A stretch of DNA of 64,000 bases from positions 434,001-498,000 of the forward strand of contig JAEXFI010000045.1 in NCBI GenBank assembly GCA_023400235.1, read 5' to 3'. This document shows, in pieces, positions 9,454 through 18,034 of this stretch; the first letter of the stretch is position 1, and each line of letters begins with the position of its first letter. This DNA comes from Bacillota bacterium. GTDB taxonomy: Bacteria > Bacillota > Clostridia > Acetivibrionales > DSM-1351. The notes beneath the pieces were generated by a model. The model worked only from the letters and a program-made list of their open reading frames with translations, did no database searches and was not told the origin of the DNA. A program made the position numbers and the translations under genes.

Positions 9454-10293
9454 TTATTTCTTCCATTTCAGAGCTCTCCTGGTTATTTTCCTTAAAATCA
9501 AATCCACCAGCCACCCAATGACGCCTACAACCAGCATATCAACTATGAGCTCGTTGGATCTCATCAATTGCTGGGCATTGCTGATGCGGTATCCCAGTCC
9601 CGAGCTTGACGCCAGCATTTCCGCACCCACCACCGACATCCAGGCCATTCCTGCTCCCAGCCTGAGTCCCACAAAAACAAAGGGTACCGCTGAGGGAAAA
9701 TACACTTTCCTTATGAGCTCCAGCCTCTTGATTCCGTACAGCCTTGCAACCTCAAGATAACCCTTGTCAGTGTTTCTGATGCCATCAATGGTATTGAGCA
9801 ATACCGGAAAAAATGTACCCTTTGCAATGAGCACCACCTTTGATGTATCTCCTATACCAAACCAGAGAATAATGAGCGGCAGCCATGCCAATCCGGGTAT
9901 CTGCCGTATCCCGTCAAATATGCCGGAAAAGAAACGATTTGCAAAGGAGGATATCCCCATGAGAATTCCAAAGGTAAGTCCAAAAAGTCCTCCAAAGAAA
10001 TACCCCTTCATTACCCTGACCAAGCTGACGGACAGGTCGGAAAAGAGCAAGCCTGTCTTTAGCTGCTCCGCCAGATTTTCCGCTACTGATTTAAGTGACG
10101 GTACCAGCATTGGCGGAAAAATATTTAGTACAGAAATAATTTGCCAGGTTATTAAAAGTATCAGCGGAAATGAAACCGAGGTCAGTATATTGAATACGCC
10201 GTTATATCCCCATGCTTTTGCCTGTTTGCCGCTGCCTTGCCTGAGACCCGGCTTGCTGCGAATTTGCTCCAGTGCTTCATTTAATCCTCCCAC
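9454..10293 (-). CDS. ABC transporter permease, SsuC type
   Basis: A 279-residue inner-membrane permease with about six TM helices and the EAA-type loop (YLEVARLYGIKRLELIRKVY) that docks the ATPase. It has a longer cytosolic N-terminus (about 30 residues, Lys/Gly-rich) than the permease of unit A. Translation probably begins at a GTG preceded by GGGAGG, since a nearby ATG is out of frame. It is the first gene of unit B, behind a strong promoter that carries a 37-bp palindrome. Unit B has no ATPase gene. Confidence 0.88.
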   Translation of the reverse strand: MGGLNEALEQIRSKPGLRQGSGKQAKAWGYNGVFNILTSVSFPLILLITWQIISVLNIFPPMLVPSLKSVAENLAEQLKTGLLFSDLSVSLVRVMKGYFFGGLFGLTFGILMGISSFANRFFSGIFDGIRQIPGLAWLPLIILWFGIGDTSKVVLIAKGTFFPVLLNTIDGIRNTDKGYLEVARLYGIKRLELIRKVYFPSAVPFVFVGLRLGAGMAWMSVVGAEMLASSSGLGYRISNAQQLMRSNELIVDMLVVGVIGWLVDLILRKITRRALKWKK

Positions 10294-10324
10294 GTATTTT
10301 CCTCCCTTTCATCTCTTTAGTTAA

Positions 10325-10361
10325 AGCAACATATACATATCATTCATATATGTTTGTTGCT
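10325..10361. promoter_or_regulatory. 37-bp palindrome at the start of radical-SAM unit B, candidate operator
   Basis: The outer arms AGCAACA and TGTTGCT match exactly, and a second ACATATA/TATATGT pair lies inside. It begins 4 bases after the -10 box, so it covers the expected transcription start. A regulator binding there would block initiation. No regulator gene is adjacent. Confidence 0.5.
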
Positions 10362-10364
10362 AAT

Positions 10365-10394
10365 ATTATATTTTTTTGTAGTATTTTGTTTCAA
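10365..10394 (-). promoter_or_regulatory. sigma-A-type promoter of radical-SAM unit B
   Basis: TTGAAA (10389-10394) and a perfect TATAAT (10365-10370) are separated by 18 bases on the minus strand, about 70 bases upstream of the permease start. Confidence 0.65.
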
Positions 10395-10455
10395 GTGAAT
10401 ATATTTTGATAATAGCCTTGTTTTTTTTAGATATTGAGTTGATTGTTACAGAATA

Positions 10456-10508
10456 TAAAAAATGCTTCAAATAACCCTTTTGGCAATTCAAAAGGGTTAT
10501 TTGAAGCC
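10456..10508 (-). terminator. Rho-independent terminator of nitrogenase-like unit A
   Basis: A near-perfect stem of about 19 bp (CTTCAAATAACCCTTTTG and its complement) is followed on the minus strand by CATTTTTTATA. It lies directly after the third radical-SAM gene and separates unit A from the unit B promoter. Confidence 0.85.
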
Positions 10509-10532
10509 GTCTGAACTATAGATAAAAATTGC

Positions 10533-11756
10533 TCATGGATGTATTGCTAATTGGCTGTATTGCTTTATTCCCGAGCCCGGCCAGGTACCGTCCTCTATCT
10601 GAAAAATGTCGTGTATGGGAAATCTGGCGGGAGCTCCGTTGAACACCTCTTCAAAAGTACGCCCGTATTTTCTCAAAATCTCAGCATGCTTAAGCTGTAC
10701 CTCCCAATGCCAGTCAATGGTGGGAGAACGGTGTCCTTCCAGGGGTGAGCCTGCAGCTGGAACCCAGCTGGAGGCTATAGTCACCACACCCCTTGAGGCC
10801 AGATACTCAATACCCTCGTACAAAAGTTCCTTTGGCTGGAGACCGCATACAAAATTACTTCTGACCTTGCCCTTTCCAAAGACCTCCACCGCATATTCTA
10901 TGGCGTTGATCCAATTATCATAGCCTCCGCAGGCATCTACCTTGCCGGGGCACACAAGCTCAAAATATTCTTTCCCCCAGACCTCGGTGTTAAAGGCAAT
11001 TGTACTGAAGCCTGCCTCCTTGTACTTTTCTATTACCGAAAGATCCAGCGGCGCACCTATACAGGCCGTCCCATTGAAGGTTTCCTGCCCCAGGGCCTCC
11101 TTTATACTGTCCGCCACATCCAGATAGTATTCCAGCTCCCTGCGCTCGGGAATAAAGCCTCCTGTGAGGGTTACATGCTTGTAGCCCTCATCATATGCAG
11201 CCTTCACCGTCTCACCTATCTGTTTGGGGTACTTCCACACAGGCCCGTCAGGACCATCCTCATATTTCTTCTTTGCATTAAAGGTGCAAAACAGGCAGGT
11301 CTGTCCCTTATCCTTAACCGAGCATTCTTCACTATAGCATACCACTATGCTTTTATCGGTACTGCTTACGGAACGGTCCTGGGCAATATCCTTCATATTT
11401 GCCCCATCCTTTGTTTTAAAGGAATAAAACTCCGGCTCAGCATCAAAGCTTATGTCGGAAAGATAATTGCCCCTGTGCTCTATTCCAAACACATTATTGC
11501 TCTCTACTATTCTGTAGGGGGAATTTGCGTCTGCCAGCGGAAATACCCCAAAGCCATTCTGCAAATGCAGGGCATGGGGAAAATAGTAGTGCTTTTTGGT
11601 CTGTGAAAATTTCCCCGGCCCGCAGAATTCAACTGTTTTCACTTCCTTCTTTTGTACCAGCTTTTTAAGCACCTCTTCATCAAAGCTCACGCCTTCAATT
11701 CCCAAGGCTATCTTTAGCCTCAATTCCTCATAAAGCTTATCCTTTCGCTCACTCAT
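10533..11756 (-). CDS. radical SAM protein with C-x8-C-x2-C motif (paralogue 3)
   Basis: A 407-residue member of the same family and the last gene of the nitrogenase-like unit A. Cluster cysteines are Cys145, Cys154 and Cys157 (CSVKDKGQTCLFC), with TGGFIPERRE and a CPGK...CGG segment after them. Its N-terminal domain is the most divergent of the four: it has an extra KEVKTVEFCGPGKF stretch and lacks LDLGGxYQEQ. It may therefore act on a different substrate or partner from paralogues 1, 2 and 4. I start it at the ATG after AAGGAGGCAGAAGGT, ten codons inside the longest reading frame. Confidence 0.8.
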   Translation of the reverse strand: MSERKDKLYEELRLKIALGIEGVSFDEEVLKKLVQKKEVKTVEFCGPGKFSQTKKHYYFPHALHLQNGFGVFPLADANSPYRIVESNNVFGIEHRGNYLSDISFDAEPEFYSFKTKDGANMKDIAQDRSVSSTDKSIVVCYSEECSVKDKGQTCLFCTFNAKKKYEDGPDGPVWKYPKQIGETVKAAYDEGYKHVTLTGGFIPERRELEYYLDVADSIKEALGQETFNGTACIGAPLDLSVIEKYKEAGFSTIAFNTEVWGKEYFELVCPGKVDACGGYDNWINAIEYAVEVFGKGKVRSNFVCGLQPKELLYEGIEYLASRGVVTIASSWVPAAGSPLEGHRSPTIDWHWEVQLKHAEILRKYGRTFEEVFNGAPARFPIHDIFQIEDGTWPGSGIKQYSQLAIHP

Positions 11757-11825
11757 ACCTTCTGCCTCCTTATAAAAATTTAACAAATACCTGATTTTCT
11801 GCTCTGACGCTCTCTGTTAAAACTC

Positions 11826-13283
11826 TCAGGCATCCCTGTCTGTATCTGAAAGCACGCAGAATGCAGCATTTTCCTTAGCCTCCGACGCTTCTGTCTTTTG
11901 CACCCCTGCCAGCTCTGTTATTTCAGTATCAGCATAATCAACCGAACCGGGCACTCTGAATTTTGAAATATCAAGTCTTTCTATGGAAATCTCCTTGGGA
12001 ACCGGAAGCTGAGGAACCCAATCATAAGGTGCCCGGTAGGCCCGGTAAACAATATTCATGGAGGGGGCAAAGCCTCCAAAATAGGGATTAATATATTCCC
12101 AGACGATTTCATGCTCCTTTGTAACCTCTATAAGTCTCCCATTTGAGCCTTCCGTAACGAGTGTGTTCCCGTTGGGGAGCCTCTGGGCACTGCTTATAAA
12201 AGGGCTGTAAAACTTATAGGAATCCAGGGGATTTACATGTCCTGCTTCTGCGGGAGTGTACTGCCACACTATTTCCAGGGTAACCGGATTGAATTCCAGC
12301 ACTCTGGAATAATCTCTTTTGGCATTCATCCTTCCCGTAGGAGAGGTTGGATTGGGGGTGCCATAGCCTCCCCAGCCTCCATTGTCAAACACCAGCAGAT
12401 TCCCTTCTCCCGGCAAGCCCCGTGGAATCATGTGCAAATGGTGCTGCCCTATTATCCAGCCCAGTTCCTGCAATTCTTTTGAGGCGCTGAAGTCAGGTCC
12501 TATTCGCCATACGACCTTGCCGGTTTCCTTGCTTATGATTGCAAGTATGTTGGCTTCTCTGGAATCCCAGATTATGTTATCCGGATGAAATCTTTCATCT
12601 CCTCCGTCATACCACTTGTTTTTACCCAGGGCAGATATTGAATTTATGTGGAGCCAATCCCCCATTCCTCCGCCTGCCGGGCGCATGTTTGGGTCTCTTG
12701 CCAATATGTTTTTTGCCGCCTCGTCAAAGCCCAGCTCATTAAAATGCTCACTGGCCTTCCACTGCCAGAGTATCTCCCCGTCCCAGCTCACCTCAATAAT
12801 CTTGTCATCCAGCAACAGTTTATCGGTTATTTTAGTATTATGAAGATTTTCATGCACAAGAATCAAGGTGTTTCCCCTGTCCACAAGCGGCAGGCTGTCC
12901 GGGGAATAATATCCCACCGGGGAACCCTCTCTCTGGAAGTCGTGATGCTGCCTTGCCATCCATCTTGGCTCTTCTCCCGGGTCTTCTATGTACTCCAGTT
13001 TGTCGAACTTCCATACAATATTGCCCTCCCAGTCCACCTGCAGTAAATCCACCTGATCCTGCATGCCGAACCTGGGATTTCTGGTGCCGGAGGAGCCGAA
13101 CACCTGCCCCCCGGGGAGCAATTTATTGGGAAAGCCCTGAAGTCCTTTCCACAGCTTCAACTCCCTGCCGTTCATATCTATGAGCAGCGCTCCTCTGGCA
13201 GTGGGTAAAACCGTATACCCCCCATAAGCCTTATCTTTGTTGTAAATTGTTGTTCCCGTAGGAATTATACTTGGAAATCCCAT
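11826..13283 (-). CDS. arylsulfotransferase (ASST)-like beta-propeller protein, cytosolic
   Basis: A 485-residue protein resembling the arylsulfotransferase family (aryl-sulfate sulfotransferase, PAPS-independent). Repeated blade signatures are visible: GNIVWKF, GEILWQW, GKVVWRI, LEIVWQY and HEIVWEY, typical of a propeller. His-rich segments (ARQHHDF, LHINSI, GQHHLHM) could supply the catalytic histidine used by ASST enzymes. I see no signal peptide, whereas classical ASSTs are exported, so it probably works in the cytosol. The start follows AAAGGAGACTGACT. It lies 34 bases after the NifK-like gene and 69 bases before radical-SAM paralogue 3. It could move a sulfate group on or off the pathway substrate, but family membership does not establish activity. 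Confidence 0.75.
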   Translation of the reverse strand: MGFPSIIPTGTTIYNKDKAYGGYTVLPTARGALLIDMNGRELKLWKGLQGFPNKLLPGGQVFGSSGTRNPRFGMQDQVDLLQVDWEGNIVWKFDKLEYIEDPGEEPRWMARQHHDFQREGSPVGYYSPDSLPLVDRGNTLILVHENLHNTKITDKLLLDDKIIEVSWDGEILWQWKASEHFNELGFDEAAKNILARDPNMRPAGGGMGDWLHINSISALGKNKWYDGGDERFHPDNIIWDSREANILAIISKETGKVVWRIGPDFSASKELQELGWIIGQHHLHMIPRGLPGEGNLLVFDNGGWGGYGTPNPTSPTGRMNAKRDYSRVLEFNPVTLEIVWQYTPAEAGHVNPLDSYKFYSPFISSAQRLPNGNTLVTEGSNGRLIEVTKEHEIVWEYINPYFGGFAPSMNIVYRAYRAPYDWVPQLPVPKEISIERLDISKFRVPGSVDYADTEITELAGVQKTEASEAKENAAFCVLSDTDRDA

Positions 13284-13317
13284 AGTCAGTCTCCTTTCCG
13301 GCTCGGTTTTCAATCCG

Positions 13318-14592
13318 CTATTTATCAGCTAATACAGCGTTACTGTATTCCTCAAGGAAGGCAAGACCACCGTCTGCCCCCAGCAGGCTTTTTCTTAAAA
13401 TAACGCTTCCTTCGGTTGGAAGTGAAATGTAGAGCAGAGGAATTTCAAGCTCTTTGGCAACACCTTCCTCCAGTTGGCTTCCCAGGATTATTTCCGGGGA
13501 AAGCTCCCTGATTTTTTCCTGTATCCTTTTACCGTCTTCAGAAAAAAATGTCTCAACTTTTACTTTTTTCGAGATATTTTCCTTTTCAAACTCTGCAGCC
13601 TTGTCGGTTAATATTATGCCCTTGACAATCTGACCAAAGCTGTTTTCAAGAAAGCTTGCAACAGGTGCGGCTATATAGGTTGGCCCCACCACTACCACCT
13701 CTTTCTGGATATGCCGACTGTAATAGGTGGGGGCCAGCTTTGAAAGAAAATACAGGTATTTGTCCCTCTTCCGCTGCAATAATGCCCCAAGCTGCTCCTG
13801 CTTTTCACTGCGGACAGCTGCCAGCTTCTCCAGTATTTCTTCAACTCCCTCTATTCCAAGTGCTGCTTCTTCAATATAAATATATGGTGTATGGTATTTT
13901 TCTTTAAGATAACGGGCTATATCCAGGCCCCAACCAGTAAACGCCACATTCAGGCCCGCGTTTTTTATCTGCTTCCAGTTTTCCACCGAGCTGCCGTAGC
14001 CAAACAGAGGATTTGGCCTGAAATCGGCTTCCTCCAGGAGCAGCTGCAGCTCTTCAAGATTTCCTTCCCAGTGTGGATCAATATTGGGCGCAATGCCGAA
14101 TATATTTATAAGAGCTTCGTCAACTGAGGCTTCCGGGGCCTGAAGCTTTTCAAGGCCATCAATAATCCCTCTGACTACTCTTGTGTACGCATCAAAGCTG
14201 TGGCCTTTAAAGCCGGGAGTGCTTATATTAATCACAGGATAGCCCTGTTCGGCGGCTTCCTTGGTCATTGCCCCAATATCATCTCCAACTATTTCGGCAG
14301 CACAACCGCTGACTACCACATACAGCTCACCCTCCAGCACCTTTACGGTATTCTTGATCTGCTCTCTGAGTCTTGAGCTTCCGCCGAATACTATCTGCTT
14401 TTCAATTATGTTGGTGCAGGCAATGGTGTAGTTGTCTGTGTAACTGCCTGCGGCATTTGAGATATGTTTTTCCTGTGCCGCACAGCCTGCTGTGGAGTGT
14501 ACAATGGGAACAACGCCTTCAATGGACTTTAAGACGCTCACAGCCCCCTGCAGAAGACAGCCGTTCCTGTTGAGTTCAATGTATTCCGCCAT
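13318..14592 (-). CDS. nitrogenase-like component 1 subunit (NifK/NifN/BchN-like)
   Basis: A 424-residue protein of the nitrogenase component 1 superfamily, well short of true NifK (over 500). Cys12, Cys37 and Cys97 have spacings (25, then 60) close to the three P-cluster-type cysteines of NifK, and VVSGCAAEIVGDD matches the conserved SGC-x-x-x-I-GDD segment. Cys59 is extra. The start overlaps the stop of the NifD-like gene (TAATG), so the pair is translationally coupled and probably made in equal amounts. With one cysteine from the partner, these three could hold a single [4Fe-4S] cluster as in DPOR. The substrate-reducing role is inferred. Confidence 0.82.
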   Translation of the reverse strand: MAEYIELNRNGCLLQGAVSVLKSIEGVVPIVHSTAGCAAQEKHISNAAGSYTDNYTIACTNIIEKQIVFGGSSRLREQIKNTVKVLEGELYVVVSGCAAEIVGDDIGAMTKEAAEQGYPVINISTPGFKGHSFDAYTRVVRGIIDGLEKLQAPEASVDEALINIFGIAPNIDPHWEGNLEELQLLLEEADFRPNPLFGYGSSVENWKQIKNAGLNVAFTGWGLDIARYLKEKYHTPYIYIEEAALGIEGVEEILEKLAAVRSEKQEQLGALLQRKRDKYLYFLSKLAPTYYSRHIQKEVVVVGPTYIAAPVASFLENSFGQIVKGIILTDKAAEFEKENISKKVKVETFFSEDGKRIQEKIRELSPEIILGSQLEEGVAKELEIPLLYISLPTEGSVILRKSLLGADGGLAFLEEYSNAVLADK

Positions 14593-16007
14593 TATTTCAC
14601 CTCCTGCTTTATATACCAGTTTGCGTTTTTCTTCAGCCAGCCGGTCTGATAAACAGTTGGCTTGGGAGCAGCAATGAAATTTTCGGAAAAGCCCCTGTAT
14701 TTCACAAGTCTGTAAAACTTTTCTGCAAAACCTATACTGCCTTTATATCCAAGTATGTTAATATCCCGCAGGTCCAGCACGGGAATACCCTCTGTGGCTA
14801 TTGCTCCCACAGCCTGGTCATTTCCCACATATACCTCCGCTCCCGACTTTCTCAGAATATTTATCTGCTCGTAGGGCTGCCCCTCTCCTATAAGCAAGGA
14901 CAGCTCGGGATTTTTCCTGTACAGCTTTTCCACCTGGTCAAGGAGCGTAATATCCAGATAAGGCACCTTGATACCTGTCACTTCAGCGTTCAGCTCTTCC
15001 AGAAGTCCTATAAGTGAATATGCATATTCCGGCTCACAGCTTAAATATACCTTTACCCGGTCAACCTTGTACCTTTCAAGAGCCTTTAGGGCATAGCCGC
15101 TTTCCTTTTCAACAAGTTCACCCGCCTCCTGCTCCCTGCACAGCTGCTTCCCAACCTGAGCAAGCCATTTTCCTGTAGCCTTGATTCCCACAGGGGCATT
15201 TGCTTCAATTTCAGGTGTCTGATAAATCTCCTTGAGAACCTTGGCGAAATAATCCCCCTCACCTTTTTTTACAACCAGATTAAATGCTGCGCTGCCTGCC
15301 CTTGCAAGGTTCTGATGTTTTGAAAAGCCGGGGAACACATTGGTTTCAACGCCAAGAGCGTCTAAAAGCCGCTTCAGCTCCTCAATGCCTTCCTTGTTTT
15401 CGTTAAGGGATATCACATTTATAAAGTTTTCCTTTTCCGCCTGGCTGGGCAGCAGGTGCTTTACTATTGAATGAATGGCCGTATCATAGCCTGTTATGCC
15501 AATTTTTGATTTAAACCCGTCGGTGTAAATGGGAACAACAGGAATCTCAAGCTCCTCGGTCAAATCCTGTGCGACGGAAGCCACATCATCGTTGTTTATG
15601 GCAACCACCGAGGTTGTAAGGATAAAAATGATTTCAGGCTGATTTTCCGTGTAAATACTTTTTACGGTTTTTTTAAGTTTTACATCACTGCCTAAAATAG
15701 AATCCTCCTCGTCAATATTGGTTACTGCCCATTGGGTAGCCAGGGAGTTTCTGTTATTGTAATGGTTCTGAATTATTCCGCAGCCCCTTGGACCATGTAT
15801 GATTATCCCCACATTTTCAATAGAATTTATTACCTGTAAGGCATATAAAATATCCGAATTTGTCTCCTGAGAAAAGGTTCTGATACGCTGTTTCAGGTTA
15901 CCATCATAAAATTCTCTCAAAAGAGCCTCTACAGTTCCATAATAGGCACCGATGGCAGATAACCGCTTTTCTCTGATAACCGGAGCCTTGCCTCTCAAAA
16001 CAGCCAT
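14592..16007 (-). CDS. nitrogenase-like component 1 subunit (NifD/NifE/BchB-like)
   Basis: A 471-residue partner of the NifK-like protein. HGPRGC (Cys76) matches the GPxGC cysteine of NifD, and ILGYKGSIGFAEKFYRL near the C-terminus matches the conserved GYxGA segment of component 1 proteins. The other two P-cluster cysteines are missing: position ~50 is Asn and the SECPxGLIGDD-type segment reads TTSVVAINNDD. In my hand alignment the FeMo-cofactor Cys region reads AAFNLVVKKGEGDYF, with no cysteine. Only three cysteines occur in the whole protein. A true dinitrogenase role is therefore unlikely. The start follows CGGAGGTATTT, seven codons inside the longest frame. Confidence 0.82.
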   Translation of the reverse strand: MAVLRGKAPVIREKRLSAIGAYYGTVEALLREFYDGNLKQRIRTFSQETNSDILYALQVINSIENVGIIIHGPRGCGIIQNHYNNRNSLATQWAVTNIDEEDSILGSDVKLKKTVKSIYTENQPEIIFILTTSVVAINNDDVASVAQDLTEELEIPVVPIYTDGFKSKIGITGYDTAIHSIVKHLLPSQAEKENFINVISLNENKEGIEELKRLLDALGVETNVFPGFSKHQNLARAGSAAFNLVVKKGEGDYFAKVLKEIYQTPEIEANAPVGIKATGKWLAQVGKQLCREQEAGELVEKESGYALKALERYKVDRVKVYLSCEPEYAYSLIGLLEELNAEVTGIKVPYLDITLLDQVEKLYRKNPELSLLIGEGQPYEQINILRKSGAEVYVGNDQAVGAIATEGIPVLDLRDINILGYKGSIGFAEKFYRLVKYRGFSENFIAAPKPTVYQTGWLKKNANWYIKQEVK

Positions 16008-16034
16008 AAATACCTCCGTATTCCGCACTTGCGG

Positions 16035-16910
16035 TCATATATTTGCATTAAGGTCGCTTGCCGCATCAGCTTCAATCTTTAGAATCCTGTCGCCCCAATC
16101 CTTTGCCCAATCTCTGAGCTCTGTGACACTTAAGGGGTTTGGAACGGCTGCCTGGCTGTCCTCAATGATGTATCGAGCCAGCTCCCTGTATACATCTGCC
16201 TGCTCCGAAGCCGGATTTGCCTCTATTACGGTTTTGCCGTGCAATTCGCTTTGGGCCACAACTGATGAACGTGGCACATATTGCACCACCTTTGTGCCTG
16301 TCTTGGTTGCAAAGTCATTAATAAGCGGTTTCGCATAGGGTGTGAGTACGCTGTTTGCTATAATACCGCCCAATTGGGCTCCCCCAGTGGGTGCATACTT
16401 GCTTATTGCCTTGAACAGGTTGTTTGCCGCATATACAGCCATGAAGTCAGAGGAGCTTACCACATAGACCTTGTCGGTTATGCCTTCACGTATAGGTACC
16501 GCAAAGCCTCCGCACACCACGTCCCCCAGTACGTCATACAGTACCACGTCGGGCTTGAATTTTTCAAAAAGGTCCAGTTCCTGCAGCAATGTGATTGCCG
16601 CATTTATTCCCCTTCCCGCACAGCCTACCCCCGGCACCGGCCCTCCGGCTTCTATGCAAAGCACCCCTTTAAAGCCCACCACGGATATATCCTCGATTTT
16701 TACATTGCTTCCGTCTCTCAGACTGTCCAGCACGGTGGGAAGATAATTTCCGCCGCGCAAGGTGTTTGTGGAATCACTCTTGGGATCGCAGCCTATCTGT
16801 ATCACCCTGTAGCCGGCTTCCGCCAGTGCCGCGCTTATATTTGAAGTCGTAGTGGATTTACCTATTCCACCTTTTCCATAAATTGCAATATGCTTGATTT
16901 TTTTACCCAT
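16035..16910 (-). CDS. nitrogenase-like reductase (NifH/BchL-like Fe protein)
   Basis: A 291-residue P-loop iron-sulfur ATPase that would pass electrons to the NifD/K-like pair, with ATP hydrolysis driving each transfer. The Walker A motif GKGGIGKST is at 12-20, the GCDPKSDST switch I region near 40, and the two conserved cluster cysteines are Cys97 (GVGCAGRG) and Cys133 (DVVCGGFAVPIRE). The homodimer should thus bind one bridging [4Fe-4S] cluster, as in NifH and BchL. Length is that of NifH. All elements of a working Fe protein are intact. The gene lies 27 bases upstream of the NifD-like gene and 68 bases after the importer binding-protein gene. Confidence 0.92.
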   Translation of the reverse strand: MGKKIKHIAIYGKGGIGKSTTTSNISAALAEAGYRVIQIGCDPKSDSTNTLRGGNYLPTVLDSLRDGSNVKIEDISVVGFKGVLCIEAGGPVPGVGCAGRGINAAITLLQELDLFEKFKPDVVLYDVLGDVVCGGFAVPIREGITDKVYVVSSSDFMAVYAANNLFKAISKYAPTGGAQLGGIIANSVLTPYAKPLINDFATKTGTKVVQYVPRSSVVAQSELHGKTVIEANPASEQADVYRELARYIIEDSQAAVPNPLSVTELRDWAKDWGDRILKIEADAASDLNANI

Positions 16911-16978
16911 TCATACCACCCTTTTTTTGTATGTTTGTTATACTCTGGGATATGTGCCATAACCCGTGTTATTTACTG

Positions 16979-18019
16979 CTATTTATTCAATTCCTTTTTT
17001 GCCTTTTCAAAAAAGCTGGTGTCCACCAGAGAATCTATATCAGCACTTTTTTCTATGTATTTGTATTCCAGAAGGAACTCGTTGAGCTTATTCAGCCTTG
17101 CCTTGTCGGCCTCTTCAATTCCTCCGTCCAGATTTGCAAAGTTAAGCTCCTTAGAGTACACCTTTTCTATAACATCAACCGGAATGCTTTTTGAAGCAAA
17201 AGCCTGCAGTGCCTCGTCCTTGTGCCCCAGTGCATAGTCATAGGCTCTGATATAAGCCTTCAGCACTGCAACCACCACCTGGGGATGTTCTTTTGTAAAT
17301 TTGCCCGCAGCTGCCAGAACTGTCTGACTTGCAAATTCCGGATAAGTTTTTGCAGTTGATTCTATGACCTTTACAGGATACTGCTTGTTTATCAGTTGTG
17401 CAGTCAGGTCAATAGACAGGAGTGCATCAGCGTTTCCGCTTATAAGTGTGGAATTTGCATTGGCCACATCATTTATCAACTTCACTTTTCCCGCATCTAT
17501 GCCGTATGCCTTTACCAGATTGCCCCAATATTCATCCAGTATGGTGCCCCTGCCAACTATGACTTTTTTGCCCTCCAGATCCTTTGGCGTCTTGATATCC
17601 GAAGCCGCCGGCACAATCACCGACATATTGAAACGGGAGTCACCCACAGACACAATGGATACATCTATTCCCTTAGACTTTAAAACCACCGGCGGAAGAT
17701 TGCCATAATAGGCCAGATCTATTTTCCCGGACACAAAGGCTTCATTCACAGCGGGCCCTGCTGCTGCAAAACCCAATACCTTCAGCTTGTATCCCACCTT
17801 GTTCAATTCTTCCTCAAGATACTTCTTTTTTTCCGCCAGCCCCCAAATGCCCGTAAGCTCGTTTGACTCCTGAGCCAAAGCCAGGGTAACGGTTTTCTCG
17901 GAAGGCTCTGAGCCTGCTGCGGAAGCGGTATCCTTCACCGCGGTGGAATTATATCCGCAGCCGGTAATTGATAATGCAAAAACTAAAAACACCAACACCT
18001 TAAAGTTATTCTTTTTCAT
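16979..18019 (-). CDS. ABC transporter substrate-binding lipoprotein, SsuA type
   Basis: A 346-residue lipoprotein: signal peptide with lipobox SITGC near residue 20, short linker, then an SsuA/NrtA-like binding fold with GFAAAGPAVNEAFVSGKIDLAYYGN near residue 95. It forms a complete importer with the next two genes upstream and directly precedes the nitrogenase-like genes in the same unit. This makes its ligand the best guess for the substrate or precursor of that system. The SVGDSRFNMSVIVPA segment should contact the ligand in this family. Sulfonates are the commonest known ligands, but the specificity here is not readable. Confidence 0.9.
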   Translation of the reverse strand: MKKNNFKVLVFLVFALSITGCGYNSTAVKDTASAAGSEPSEKTVTLALAQESNELTGIWGLAEKKKYLEEELNKVGYKLKVLGFAAAGPAVNEAFVSGKIDLAYYGNLPPVVLKSKGIDVSIVSVGDSRFNMSVIVPAASDIKTPKDLEGKKVIVGRGTILDEYWGNLVKAYGIDAGKVKLINDVANANSTLISGNADALLSIDLTAQLINKQYPVKVIESTAKTYPEFASQTVLAAAGKFTKEHPQVVVAVLKAYIRAYDYALGHKDEALQAFASKSIPVDVIEKVYSKELNFANLDGGIEEADKARLNKLNEFLLEYKYIEKSADIDSLVDTSFFEKAKKELNK

Positions 18020-18034
18020 AATGCTGCCTCCGTT

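Noticed and set aside
13318..16910. Annotation as a true nitrogenase (nifHDK)
   Set aside because: The D-like protein lacks two P-cluster cysteines and the cofactor cysteine, both subunits are short, and no nifB, nifE or nifN lies in the window.
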